Counted from the first letter of the stretch, positions 17,051 through 26,235 are shown. The stretch is DNA of 64,000 bases from JAKZVK01 sp965248255 (GCA_965248255.1 CBDFIW010000003.1:1922001-1986000); one strand, 5' to 3'. Notes: generated from the letters alone by a model not told the origin. Program-made: numbers and translations.

Positions 17051-19021
17051 TTACCAGATGTACTCCCTCGCGGTCGCGCGCTTGTCATGCCCGTCGAGCA
17101 CGTGCATGACGCGCACCTTCTTGAGCGCCACGGGGGAAAGTTGGCCGATGGGGATGTAGATGACCTTCTGGCTGAGACGCCCGGCGATGCTGCGAAAGAC
17201 CGACCGCGGCGGGCTCGGCGCGACGTACACCACGAACTTCTCGAGGGAATAATCCAGCGCGGCCAGCAGCAGGCGCTCCGGCTTTGACTCGGCGAAGAAG
17301 TAGTCGGTGTCTTGCCAGACGTCGAACATGCGTCCCGACGGCAGGGTGAGCAGTAGGCCGCCGTATTCGGACCGTCCGATGCCCGGCCCCACCACGTTCT
17401 CGAACGGGTCGGTAGCGTAGAAAGCCATGTCCGACTCGTTCTGGTGCTCGCCCAGCCAGGTCAGGCAGTAGGAGTAGCGGTTGTCGCGGTCCTCATCGAA
17501 GATGATAACGATCGCCCCGACCTCCCCCGAGACCCGCTGCTGCGAGCGGACGAAGATCTTCTTCTCATGCCAGTGGCGCAGCGTTTCGCGCAGATCGATG
17601 CCGTCGAGCAGCGAGGTGGTGAACGGCTCGCTGTGGAAGCGCTCTTCCGAAAGCACGCTTTTGCCCTTGTTCTTGAGGAACAGGCCGTAGTTTTCGATGA
17701 CCAGGTCTTCGGGTGGATAGGAGCAGATCGAGAAGCCCTTCCACTCGCGCCGCCATTCTCCCGGGCGCTTCTCGCCCTTGCGGCCCCGCAACCCGGTAGG
17801 CCGCAGCCGCGCCTTCTTGCGCGGCAGCCGCCGGCGCAGGTGAATGCGGCGGGTGTTGATCCACATCTGCTCGCCGGTCACTTTGACGGTCATCAAATCC
17901 GTCTCGATCTTCTGTACCGGATAGGCCCCGGCCATCTCCCACATCTCCCAGCCCATGTTGTCGTCGATGATCGACCGCGCCGCAACCGTCAATTCGAAGA
18001 GCCCTCCGAGCAATCGGCCCTGGATCACCGCTAGGTTGCGTGTGTAGCGCGCCCACAATCGACGCTGCCAAAGTGCCACGCTCTCGCCAGTCTTGGACTC
18101 ATAGCGGCGCTGGGTCTCGGTGAACAGGCGCAGATGGAGACGCTGGCGGTCGAGAGGGCCTCGCGCGGCACGCTCGATCGCAGCGGCGTGCGGATCCTCC
18201 TTCGGGGCGTCGATGACCGAAAAGCCCTGAACTTTGCGCAATCCCTTCACCGGTTGCGGCGCGGCCGCCTCATCGGCCGGAACCGCCGCCTCGCCCTTGC
18301 GGTGCGTTTCATACACCGCCTGCGCGAAGGGCATCTCCGTCAGCACCTCGGCCAAGCATTCCGGATGCAGGTTAAGCACACGCACGCCCTTGCGCCGGAC
18401 CTTGCGCAAAGGCTGCACCTGTGGACGCTCCATCGCGTAGAGCAACGGATCAAGAAGCTTGAGCGACACCACAGCCAGGACGGAGGCTTCCGGGTTGGTC
18501 CCCTGCAGTTTCCAGGCCAGCCCCTCGGCGTGGGCCACTAGCTCATTCGAGCAAGGCCGGGGATTCACCCGGCAGGTTTCGAGGTATCTGTCGATCCCGA
18601 TCCTGCGGACCGCGTAGCTGTCCGGATAGGTGTCCTCGAGCGGCAGGCGGTCACTAACGTCGGGATCGAGGAATACGGTCTCGGCGCCCACCTCGCGCCC
18701 GCTGCGCAGGGCTTCGACAAAGGCATCACAAGGCTCGACCGGCATGTAGACGGCGCGGTCCTCGCCTTCGTCGTCGTAGAGGATCACCGAAAGCTCGGGC
18801 AGGCGGTCCAGGGCCCGTTCATAGACCGCTTCGAGCGTCACGGGCAGATCGACGGCGACGACCTGCGGTTGGTGCCTCAGGATCTCGTCACGGACAAGTT
18901 CGGCGAACTCCATGCGTCCGGGAACGACAGGGACGTATCGAATGCGGCCTCGGACGAGCCCGCCCGGGCCGTCTTTCGGCAGCGTCAAGGGCCGGCCACC
19001 GTCATGATCGGGGCCGGTCAT
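17051..19021 (-). CDS. Conserved hypothetical protein coupled to a MoxR ATPase
   Basis: The start is set at ATG 19021, which overlaps the stop of the MoxR gene (ATGA); the longer open frame beyond it is only a shadow of that gene. The product is 656 residues with no signal peptide or membrane segment. Residues ~20-110 (MEFAELVRDEILRHQPQVVAVDLP) resemble in style the TraB/DUF5682-like proteins often paired with MoxR genes, but I cannot confirm homology. The middle (residues ~290-430) is very basic and the C-terminal half is mixed alpha/beta, ending in HDKRATAREYIW. A MoxR-assisted chaperone or quality-control role is inferred from context only. Confidence 0.72.
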   Translation of the reverse strand: MTGPDHDGGRPLTLPKDGPGGLVRGRIRYVPVVPGRMEFAELVRDEILRHQPQVVAVDLPVTLEAVYERALDRLPELSVILYDDEGEDRAVYMPVEPCDAFVEALRSGREVGAETVFLDPDVSDRLPLEDTYPDSYAVRRIGIDRYLETCRVNPRPCSNELVAHAEGLAWKLQGTNPEASVLAVVSLKLLDPLLYAMERPQVQPLRKVRRKGVRVLNLHPECLAEVLTEMPFAQAVYETHRKGEAAVPADEAAAPQPVKGLRKVQGFSVIDAPKEDPHAAAIERAARGPLDRQRLHLRLFTETQRRYESKTGESVALWQRRLWARYTRNLAVIQGRLLGGLFELTVAARSIIDDNMGWEMWEMAGAYPVQKIETDLMTVKVTGEQMWINTRRIHLRRRLPRKKARLRPTGLRGRKGEKRPGEWRREWKGFSICSYPPEDLVIENYGLFLKNKGKSVLSEERFHSEPFTTSLLDGIDLRETLRHWHEKKIFVRSQQRVSGEVGAIVIIFDEDRDNRYSYCLTWLGEHQNESDMAFYATDPFENVVGPGIGRSEYGGLLLTLPSGRMFDVWQDTDYFFAESKPERLLLAALDYSLEKFVVYVAPSPPRSVFRSIAGRLSQKVIYIPIGQLSPVALKKVRVMHVLDGHDKRATAREYIW

Positions 19022-19869
19022 GATCGGATAACATAACGCAGCGCCTCGCGCCCCAGCGTCTGGGTGATTGCTGTCGCCAGGGCTTCCGTTTTTCCGAGAC
19101 CCGCGGTGGCTTCGGCCAGCTTGAGAGCAAAGCGGCCGATGTTGATGCCGTCGCGCGAGGTGTAACGCTCGTCCCCGCTGTGGGCTGCTTGCAGGAAGTC
19201 GGTCACGTAGTCGAGGATTTCGTCGTCGGCGAAGGGCAAGTTCTCTTTGAGGATGGCTTTCTCTTCGTCCCGTTCGGGGAAATCGACCATGATCTGCGGC
19301 TGGAGGCGCGAATGGATGTACTCGGGCAGTTCGAAAGTCGAGGCATCGTCGTTCATGGTGGCCGTCATGCGGAAATCCGGGTGGGCATGGATCTTGATGC
19401 CCGCCACGATCGACTCGACGTAGCGGCGGTTGTCGAGCAACGGCGCCAGTGAGGCCCAGCTCTTCTCGTTCATGCGGTTGCCCTCGTCGAGAATGGCTAC
19501 CGACCCTCGCACCATCGCCGTCACCAGCGGCGAGGCGACGTAGCGCAGCCGGCCCTCTCCCTCGATGACAGGCGTGACCAGCAAGTCCTCGGGACGCATG
19601 TCGAGCGTCGCCTGCATGATATAGACCTCGCGGCCCATGCGCTTGCCGGTGGCGTAGGCCAGCGTGGTCTTGCCGACGCCCGGCTTGCCCAGCAGCCGCG
19701 GCGTCATCGGCACGTCGTGCTCGTGGATCTTGAGCCAGGCGGCCTGGAGTTGCCGCACCAGCTCGTCCTGGCCGACCCAACGAATTGGAATCTCATCCGG
19801 GTGCGCCAGGTGCAGCGTGACACCCTCGACGACGATGGTGCGGTCCGTATCGGAAAAAGCTCCGCTCAT
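19018..19869 (-). CDS. MoxR-type AAA+ ATPase
   Basis: The 283-residue protein has a Walker A motif GKPGVGKT (residues 61-68), a Walker B VAILDEGNRM (Asp128, Glu129) and a sensor-like TATMNDDAS segment. MoxR ATPases act as remodelling chaperones that insert cofactors or assemble complexes, usually with a von Willebrand A-domain partner. No VWA gene is present here; the partner is instead the overlapping 656-residue protein. Translational coupling through the ATGA overlap implies a fixed ratio between the two products. Confidence 0.9.
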   Translation of the reverse strand: MSGAFSDTDRTIVVEGVTLHLAHPDEIPIRWVGQDELVRQLQAAWLKIHEHDVPMTPRLLGKPGVGKTTLAYATGKRMGREVYIMQATLDMRPEDLLVTPVIEGEGRLRYVASPLVTAMVRGSVAILDEGNRMNEKSWASLAPLLDNRRYVESIVAGIKIHAHPDFRMTATMNDDASTFELPEYIHSRLQPQIMVDFPERDEEKAILKENLPFADDEILDYVTDFLQAAHSGDERYTSRDGINIGRFALKLAEATAGLGKTEALATAITQTLGREALRYVIRS

Positions 19870-20072
19870 TGCCCCATTCTATCGTTTGGGATGGTGCGGG
19901 CCAGGAATTGCCGCCAGATACCAGGTGTGGCCCAGCCGCGAAGCAGCGTCGGATGCCCTGGGTGAAGGCGAAGCGCAAACCCAGGTATCTTCCCCCTACA
20001 CCTTTCCAACCCTGACAAAGGCGTGGCACATGAGCAGAATCCGTCTAGGAACCAGTTGGTCTGCTGCTGCCG

Positions 20073-21008
20073 CTATTCGCTGCTTGATGTCTGGTCGTGG
20101 CCAGCAGCGATTTCTTCCTCGGCCGGCTTTCCCTTTTCAAGCAAGGGAGGCAGCTCTTGCGGTTTCCACATGCCGGTTTCTTCCGCCACCTCCACTCCTT
20201 TAGCCGTGATCGCGTAGCGCGCGTTCTCGAAGGGTTTGACCAAACCGTTTTCTCGCAGGTACCAGATTGCAAACTCCAGATGTTCGCGGGGGCAGCCAAG
20301 TAGGTCCTCCAGTTCCCGCACCCGCAGACCTGGGTTCCGTCCGTCTTCCAGGCGCTTCGCGTAGAGAATGGAAAGGGTTCCCCAGCGTTTGCGTTTCTCC
20401 GCTTCCACGCCATGCGCTGTTTTGGCCTGATCAAAGATTTTCCAGCGCCGGGTGCGGTCCTCGTGATACTTGACGTCGTACTTAGCCCGCTTCTCCGGAT
20501 CGCTCAGCACCTGATACGCCCGCAACAGCGACTCGAAAGCCTCCGCATTGCCACTGTCGAGATTGTCGGGATGGTAGACCGGCGCCAGGATACGGTAAAC
20601 GCGCCGGACCATCTCCAACGATGCGTTGGGGCTCACCTGCAGGATTTCATAGTGATCGACAAAGTCGCTTGCGGCAGGTGGGGACTGTTCGCTTTGCTGG
20701 GAAGTCTCGTCGTATTGGCACCCCGCACGAAAGGCTCCGCCCTCATACACCCTGCAATGAACGACACGTGCCGACCGGTGCCCATCCCTGCCCGCGTCGG
20801 AGCCCAGGAATTTGCCCCAAATCGTTACCAGCTCGCCGACATGAAGCGGATGCCGCGTCTGAACTCCTACCCCCACATCGCTCAGATCCACGACCGACCC
20901 GTCGAGCGCTTGCATTCCCGTCGCGGAGCGGCGTACCCCAATATGAACAGGTGTTCCGCTCTCGGGAATTTGCCGGGCCCACTGGCGCTTTTCTGATGTG
21001 GAATTCAA
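20073..21008 (-). CDS. PilZ-DnaJ-winged helix fusion protein
   Basis: Three domains are visible in 311 residues. Residues ~8-105 are PilZ-like with the DLSDVG motif (41-46) matching (D/N)xSxxG; the N-terminal RxxxR is imperfect (KRQWARQ), so cyclic di-GMP binding is possible but not certain. Residues ~117-180 are a J-domain with an intact HPD (146-148), able to stimulate an Hsp70 ATPase. Residues ~215-290 look like a winged helix (LRVRELEDLLGCPREHLEFA and a following wing). The protein would be cytoplasmic and could link second-messenger level to chaperone recruitment. Such fusions are seen in Acidobacteria. Confidence 0.85.
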   Translation of the reverse strand: MNSTSEKRQWARQIPESGTPVHIGVRRSATGMQALDGSVVDLSDVGVGVQTRHPLHVGELVTIWGKFLGSDAGRDGHRSARVVHCRVYEGGAFRAGCQYDETSQQSEQSPPAASDFVDHYEILQVSPNASLEMVRRVYRILAPVYHPDNLDSGNAEAFESLLRAYQVLSDPEKRAKYDVKYHEDRTRRWKIFDQAKTAHGVEAEKRKRWGTLSILYAKRLEDGRNPGLRVRELEDLLGCPREHLEFAIWYLRENGLVKPFENARYAITAKGVEVAEETGMWKPQELPPLLEKGKPAEEEIAAGHDQTSSSE

Positions 21009-21435
21009 TTTGACGCTCTGCTCTGCTCGATCACAGCGGCCCTTCCTCTACTCACCTTGCCCGGGAGGGGACTGCACTATTGCGTGTCAACCGGAGTTGC
21101 AAATTTGGATCTTGCGTTTCTCAACTCTACGCCCCATGACAGCTTGGATGCAAGGCTTTCTTGACCGCAGGGGGGTGCTTTCTTGAGACGGCTCGCACGT
21201 CGCTCGGCACACTTCGCCACATGCCACCATGCGGGTCGGAGACAGGTCGGCCGCCAGAAACTTCAGCGCGACTGGCCGGTCGAGTTGTCTCCTCGGTCTT
21301 AGACGACAGCCGTCCTGCCTTCGCCGAGCCTGTCGGTGATGAGGTAATGGGAGATCGCCGTACCGACCATGGCGGTCCGATTCTACCTTGAAACCATAGG
21401 GGCGGCCTCAAGATGCCTCCGGGGAACGGGTTCCT
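21009..21435. other. Gene-free stretch containing only the kinase relic
   Basis: Apart from the kinase fragment at 21232-21370 no ORF here has family features, and no RNA gene or strong hairpin was found. Confidence 0.5.
21232..21370 (-). pseudogene. Relic of a serine/threonine protein kinase N-lobe
   Basis: From ATG 21370 on the minus strand the sequence reads MVGTAISHYLITDRLGEGRT then AVV and a stop. After a small indel another frame reads QLDRPVALKFLAADLS. These match the start, glycine loop and VAxK lysine of Hanks-type kinases (commonly ISHYRI..KLGEGGMGVVYKAEDT..DR.VALKFLP). No later kinase motifs follow, so it is a decayed fragment. Confidence 0.6.
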
Positions 21436-21924
21436 TCAGCGGCGCCGTTGAACCAAGCCTTGAGCTACTACCGCTTTACGGTACGTCAGTACGAACCGTT
21501 GAACAGGTTGCGGTAGCAGGAAATACATCGTGGATTGACAGGGATTCGCGCAGTACTTTCCCTCGTCATCGGGCATGGCGTTGTATGGAAACTTTTGGTG
21601 AAACCCAAAGGAGGTCTTGACGCCTATCGCGGGGTAGTGCTCATTGGCGACGCTCACTCCCATGTCGCTCACCTTGAGAAGAAACGTGTCGCCCAAACGG
21701 TCGGTGTTGCCGCGCTTAGGTTTGAACTGGAACGTTACCGCAAGCATGGTTGGCAGCGTATTCCATTGCTCTTGAGGAAGTGGCGAGAAGAAGTCACGGT
21801 CCACACCCTTGAGCACAGATTGTTTATCCGGTGTTGCAGCTCCGATGACGTCGAAGCCAGCACCGTCTTGTCCGAACGACGTGAGCTGCCAGCACAACAA
21901 GCAGAACAGAATTCGCCTCTTCAT
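21436..21924 (-). CDS. Secreted hypothetical protein
   Basis: The frame is open from 22071, but the likely start is ATG 21924, which begins a classic signal peptide (MKRRILFCLLCWQLTSFGQ) with cleavage near residue 19. The mature ~140 residues (VDRDFFSPLPQEQWNTLP, GDTFLLKVSDMGVSVANEHY) have mixed alpha/beta character and two Cys close together near the end (KYCANPCQS). No known domain is recognised. Upstream it is divergent from a sulfatase-family gene at 22086. No clear Shine-Dalgarno is seen before 21924. Confidence 0.5.
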   Translation of the reverse strand: MKRRILFCLLCWQLTSFGQDGAGFDVIGAATPDKQSVLKGVDRDFFSPLPQEQWNTLPTMLAVTFQFKPKRGNTDRLGDTFLLKVSDMGVSVANEHYPAIGVKTSFGFHQKFPYNAMPDDEGKYCANPCQSTMYFLLPQPVQRFVLTYRKAVVAQGLVQRRR

Positions 21925-22085
21925 CTGGGTTGTTTGTCCAAGACGACTACGATACCAGGTGGCGACCGACGGGCCAACTGGGGCCATGAGCTTCCCCACT
22001 GTCAAGCCGCACGTGCTGCGCCACATTTTTCGCGTGGGGTCACGGTCGGTTTGAAGCCCGCCTCGCGACACGGTACAATCGCAGA

Positions 22086-23486
22086 GTGCGCCGATACGTG
22101 CTCCTGATCGCCGGACTCTGTCTTCTTGCCGTGTTGGTCGCCGCGGCGACCTCGGAGCGGCCGAAGCCAGCGGACGGCCTTCCGAATATCGTTCTCGTGA
22201 CCATCGACACGTTGCGCGCCGATCACCTCTCGTCCTATGGCTACCATCTCAAGACCAGTCCTCGCATCGATCAGCTCGCGGCCGAGGGTGCACGGTTTGA
22301 GAACGTACACACGGTCATCCCACTCACTGGTCCGGCGCACTCGTCGCTCTTCACCAGCCGCTACCCGCAAGAGCATGGCGCCAGGACCAACGGAACGGCG
22401 GTGCCGAAGCACTCGAAATGGTTGTCGCTGCCCCAGATCTTCAGGCACTTTGGCTATCACAACGCCGCCTTCGTCAGCGCCTGGCCTCTGATCGATCACC
22501 TCACCCAGATGGGCCGTTGGTTCGACACCTATGACCAGCGCATGACGCGCAAGTATGAGGTCTTCAGCTCCAGCCGGCACGCCTCGGACGTCACTCCCGT
22601 CGTGCTCCGCTGGCTCGACGACAATCACGACAAGACCTTCTTTTTGTGGGTGCACTATTTCGATCCTCATTCGCCTTATGCCATGCATGCGCGCTTCGCT
22701 TCGCCTGAGGGCAGCGGTCACTCCGGAGGTGTACCCGAAGCTCGCAACAAAGAGATGAGCGCGCGGATCAGTAGGTATGACTCCGAGATCGGCTATACCG
22801 ACTACCACCTTGGGCGCGTTCTCGACCGCATCGACCTACTCGGCCTGCGAGACTCAACGCTGCTGGTACTCACCTCGGACCACGGCGAGAGCCTCGGCGA
22901 GCACGGCTATGTGGGCCACGGCCGCCGGCTGTACGAAGGGATACTGCGGGTGCCGCTCATCATGCGCTATCCCGAAAAAATCGCGGCGGGGAAAGTGGTC
23001 TACGAGCAGGTATCGCTCCTGGACATCGCACCGACCGTGCTCGACCTCGCCGGCCTCTCCCGCATCGACTCCCAACCCGTGCCCACCGACTTCGCTGGAC
23101 GCAGCTTGGCCGGGGCTCTCATCAACGGCGAACGCCTGCCGCCGCGGCCGATGCGCTATGTTGCCTTCGCCGGACGCAAAGGCTTTGCGCCGGGATGGCT
23201 GTCGTGGATGTGGGCACGCAAGTCGACCCTGCCGCTTCACCTCGGCAGGACCCAGGGAAACCGCAAGGTTGTCTGGACGCCCGAAGCAGAGAGGGTTTCG
23301 ATCGTCGATCTCAATGACGACCCCCACGAGGACGACCCCCGCGTTCACGAGCGTCAAGGGAAAACCTACCAGAGGGAGACCGCGGAGCTGCGCGCCTGGT
23401 TCGAGAAGACCGACCTTGAAGAGAGCGAAGCGCAACTGACCCGGCGGGACGCCGAGGTGTTGAAGAGCCTGGGTTATTTGCAATAG
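22086..23486 (+). CDS. Sulfatase-fold hydrolase with Thr/Ser in place of the formylglycine Cys
   Basis: A 466-residue exported or membrane-anchored protein: a single N-terminal hydrophobic segment (residues ~4-20) and then the alkaline phosphatase/sulfatase core. Metal ligands are visible in LVTIDTLRADHLSSYGY and LTSDHGESLGEHGYVGHG. The nucleophile motif reads PLTGPAHSSL rather than CxPSR, so it lacks the Cys needed for formylglycine; a Thr nucleophile is typical of the phosphoethanolamine-transferase/phosphodiesterase side of the superfamily. It may thus be a phosphohydrolase or phosphotransferase. It is preceded by divergent small secreted protein and followed by an FtsX-type permease. Confidence 0.85.
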   Translation: MRRYVLLIAGLCLLAVLVAAATSERPKPADGLPNIVLVTIDTLRADHLSSYGYHLKTSPRIDQLAAEGARFENVHTVIPLTGPAHSSLFTSRYPQEHGARTNGTAVPKHSKWLSLPQIFRHFGYHNAAFVSAWPLIDHLTQMGRWFDTYDQRMTRKYEVFSSSRHASDVTPVVLRWLDDNHDKTFFLWVHYFDPHSPYAMHARFASPEGSGHSGGVPEARNKEMSARISRYDSEIGYTDYHLGRVLDRIDLLGLRDSTLLVLTSDHGESLGEHGYVGHGRRLYEGILRVPLIMRYPEKIAAGKVVYEQVSLLDIAPTVLDLAGLSRIDSQPVPTDFAGRSLAGALINGERLPPRPMRYVAFAGRKGFAPGWLSWMWARKSTLPLHLGRTQGNRKVVWTPEAERVSIVDLNDDPHEDDPRVHERQGKTYQRETAELRAWFEKTDLEESEAQLTRRDAEVLKSLGYLQ

Positions 23487-23605
23487 CTACTTGCCATAGC
23501 GGCGACCGCGGACCTCTCACGACCCCCACCCCAACGCCACGTGGAGATTCCCGCCAGTTCCTTCACCCGCGCTTGGCCGCACGCATCCGCCGGCAAGAGG
23601 CGCGC

Positions 23606-24700
23606 ATGATCCAGCGCGTCGTTTGGGCAAACCTCTTTCATCGCCGCATGCGCACGGTTCTCGCGGTGGCGGCGATCAGCCTCGAAGTCACCATGATTCT
23701 ACTGATCCTGGGACTGGCCGACGGGTTGGTTGGAGAGTCGAACCGGCGGCAGAGGGGCATTGGGGCGGACATTCTCATCCGTCCCTCGACCAGCAGCAGC
23801 GCGTTCACAACGGGATCGGCGGGGCTTCCCGAATCGGTCATCGGTGAGATCGAGTCCATGCCGGGCGTCCAACTCGCTGTGGGTACGGCGTTCTCGATGC
23901 AAGCGCAGTTGACCACCGTGACCGGGGTCGATCTCGAGAAGTTCGCCCGCATGTCCGGGGGGCTGCGCTTCTTGCGGGGCCACGGGTTTCAGCGGCCCTT
24001 CGACATTGTTGTGGACGAGGTCCATGCCCGACAGCGAAAACTCTCGCTTGGCGACACGGTGCGAGTGCTCAACCGTGACTTCCGGCTGGTTGGCATCGTT
24101 GAGTCCGGCAAGCTCTCGCGCGTGTTCATTCCGCTGGAAACGAAACAAGAGGTAATGGATTGGGCCGGCAAGCTGAGCCAGGTTTACGTCAAGCTCGACG
24201 ACCCCGCGCACGCGACCGCCTTCGTGCAGAAACTCAAGGCGCGCCTGCCCGACAACCCCATCTACACGATGGAGGAGTTTATCTCGCTGTTCACGGCGCA
24301 GACGCGCGGGATGGCCGACTATTACGTCAACGCGATTGTTGGCATCGCGGTGGCGGTCGGGTTTATCGTGATTCTGATCTCGATGTATACGGCGGTGCTC
24401 GATCGCACCCGCGACATCGGCATTCTAAAATCGCTCGGGGCGTCTCCCGGCTATATTCTCCAAATCTTCTTGCGGGAGACGCTGTTGCTCACCGCGGTCG
24501 GCGTGGTACTCGGCGGCGGCCTGGCGTATCTGACCGAGGGCATGGTGGAAGAGAGATTCCCGCTGGTCACTTTCAGTATCCTGCCCGGCCATCTCTACTG
24601 GACCGGGGTCATCAGCATTGCGGGCTCGATTCTCGGGGCCGTATACCCCTCATTGCGGGCATCTCAGCAGGACCCTATTACTGCTTTGTCCTACGAGTGA
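23606..24700 (+). CDS. FtsX/MacB-type ABC transporter permease
   Basis: ATG 23606, with AAGAGG upstream, opens into the cytoplasmic start and first membrane helix (MIQRVVWANLFHRRMRTVLA); the 33 extra bases to 23573 are probably not coding. The 364-residue protein has the MacB/FtsX layout: helix 1, a ~200-residue periplasmic MacB_PCD-like domain, then three C-terminal helices (FtsX domain) with LDRTRDIGILKSLGASPGYI as the coupling-helix region. Such permeases need an ATPase partner for mechanotransmission or lipoprotein/efflux work. None is adjacent in this window, so the partner is presumably elsewhere. Confidence 0.87.
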   Translation: MIQRVVWANLFHRRMRTVLAVAAISLEVTMILLILGLADGLVGESNRRQRGIGADILIRPSTSSSAFTTGSAGLPESVIGEIESMPGVQLAVGTAFSMQAQLTTVTGVDLEKFARMSGGLRFLRGHGFQRPFDIVVDEVHARQRKLSLGDTVRVLNRDFRLVGIVESGKLSRVFIPLETKQEVMDWAGKLSQVYVKLDDPAHATAFVQKLKARLPDNPIYTMEEFISLFTAQTRGMADYYVNAIVGIAVAVGFIVILISMYTAVLDRTRDIGILKSLGASPGYILQIFLRETLLLTAVGVVLGGGLAYLTEGMVEERFPLVTFSILPGHLYWTGVISIAGSILGAVYPSLRASQQDPITALSYE

Positions 24701-24783
24701 CGATCGGCGGACGCCGCAGGGGCCCGCTTGGAGTGCCTTAGTGCGGCTCGTATGTGGGCGGGGCATCCACCGCCATCGTGGAC

Positions 24784-24809
24784 GGGCGGGCACGGGGGCC
24801 CGCCCCTAC
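24784..24809. repeat. REP-like palindrome, family 1 (diverged copy)
   Basis: GGGCGGGC (24784-24791) pairs with GCCCGCCC (24798-24805) and ends in CTAC as the copies at 17012 and 50624 do. It sits in the 200-base gap before the cytochrome-ankyrin gene. Confidence 0.5.
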
Positions 24810-24900
24810 GTGGTAAAGCGAACGTAACCGTATTTGCGAAACACACCTCAGCCGAACTGAGATACTGCGCGCTACGGCTGTAGCCACAAACAGACCTATA

Positions 24901-26235
24901 ATGTCTCCATCCATGAGGGCTTCGTTCTGCCGCCTTCGGTATCTGCACGGCCGCCTTGTGTGGGCATTGCTCCCTTGTTTGTTCGGCGAGACCTTGGCGG
25001 CTAGTGCGGTGGATTTCGCTCGTGACGTGCTGCCGATTCTCGAAGAGCGCTGCCACGCTTGCCATGGCGCATCCCTCGTGACCGCCAATCTACGGCTCGA
25101 CCGCAAGAACTTGGCGATGAAGGGAGGCGACTCCGGGCCCGTCATCGTTGCCGGCAAGGGCGAGGAAAGCCTATTGATCCAGCGGATCACGGGTTCGAAG
25201 CTGGGCATTCGCATGCCGCCGACCGGGGCTCTCCCCGAGCTTGAGATCGCTGTGCTGCGCGATTGGATCGACCAGGGTGCGCCGTGGCCTGATGAGGCTG
25301 GCATGCCGGAGGAGCCGGGTCAACGTCGGGTTAAAGCGACCGCCGCCAAGCTCTTCGCCGCGATTCGCGCCAACGACCTGACGAGCGTCGGGCAGATGCT
25401 CGGGGCCGGGGCCAACTTGGCCGTCAGGGATGCGTTAGGAGATACGCCCCTGATGTACGCCGCGTTGTATGGCAGTGAAGAATGCGTACGTATGCTGCTT
25501 GATCATGGGGCCGATCCGAACAAATCAAACGACAGTGGGGCGACGGCCCTCATGCGTGCCGCTGGTAGCGGGGACAAGGCTGGGCTCCTGCTACGCGCGG
25601 GAGCCAAGGTCGATGCGCGGTCGGACCTCAGCCGCACCGCGTTGCTGATCGCCGCACGCAAGGACGGGTCAACTCCCGTCCTCGAAGAGCTACTCGCTCA
25701 GGGGGCTGACCCTCACGCACCAGACAGCCGGGGTGTTACGCCCGTCATGGAAGCGGCGCGCGCTGGCGACGCTCGGGCGCTGCAACTTCTGATCGAGCAG
25801 GACGCCGACGTCAATGCCGTCCGCAACAACGGCCGCACGGCGCTGATGGCGGCCGTGCGCAGCCGGCGTCTGGCGGCCGTTCGGGTGCTGCTCGACCATG
25901 GTGCCGACGTCAACGTACAAGCCGCCGAGGGACCCGGCTCCAACAGCGAAGATACGGCGCTGACGATGGCCGCCGCGCGCGGCACCCCAGGGATTGTGGA
26001 GGCCCTGCTCAAAAAGGGCGCTAATACTACCGCGCGCAACCAACTGGGCTACACCGCGCTGATGCAAGCTGCATACTCGGACTATGTAGACACCGAGGCG
26101 GTGCGGACGCTACTGGCGCACGGCGCCGACGTCAACGTGCAAGGCAAAGATGGCGAGACGCCGCTTAGCCTGGCGAAGAAGCGCGGCGAGACGGCGGTCG
26201 TCCGCTTGCTGCGGGAGGCGGGGGCTACGAAATGA
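24901..26235 (+). CDS. Planctomycete-type cytochrome c domain fused to ankyrin repeats
   Basis: The 444-residue protein has a signal sequence (residues ~15-37), then a single haem-binding domain of the PSC1 type with CHACH (residues 51-55) and the family features LRLD, IRMPP and LRDWIDQGA. From residue ~148 to the end there are about eight ankyrin repeats (GDTPLMYAALYGSEECVRML, LLDHGADPNKSNDSGATALM and others). It should sit in the periplasm and combine electron transfer or redox sensing with protein binding. Its stop overlaps the start of the next gene (ATGA), so the two act together. PSC1 domains alone are common in Planctomycetes and Acidobacteria; a specific role is unknown. Confidence 0.88.
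   Translation: MSPSMRASFCRLRYLHGRLVWALLPCLFGETLAASAVDFARDVLPILEERCHACHGASLVTANLRLDRKNLAMKGGDSGPVIVAGKGEESLLIQRITGSKLGIRMPPTGALPELEIAVLRDWIDQGAPWPDEAGMPEEPGQRRVKATAAKLFAAIRANDLTSVGQMLGAGANLAVRDALGDTPLMYAALYGSEECVRMLLDHGADPNKSNDSGATALMRAAGSGDKAGLLLRAGAKVDARSDLSRTALLIAARKDGSTPVLEELLAQGADPHAPDSRGVTPVMEAARAGDARALQLLIEQDADVNAVRNNGRTALMAAVRSRRLAAVRVLLDHGADVNVQAAEGPGSNSEDTALTMAAARGTPGIVEALLKKGANTTARNQLGYTALMQAAYSDYVDTEAVRTLLAHGADVNVQGKDGETPLSLAKKRGETAVVRLLREAGATK

Noticed and set aside
17051..19780. 909-codon minus-strand frame starting inside the MoxR gene
   Set aside because: The first 253 codons are the MoxR gene in another frame (Arg/Ala/Gly-rich shadow). The real gene starts at 19021 with an ATGA overlap.
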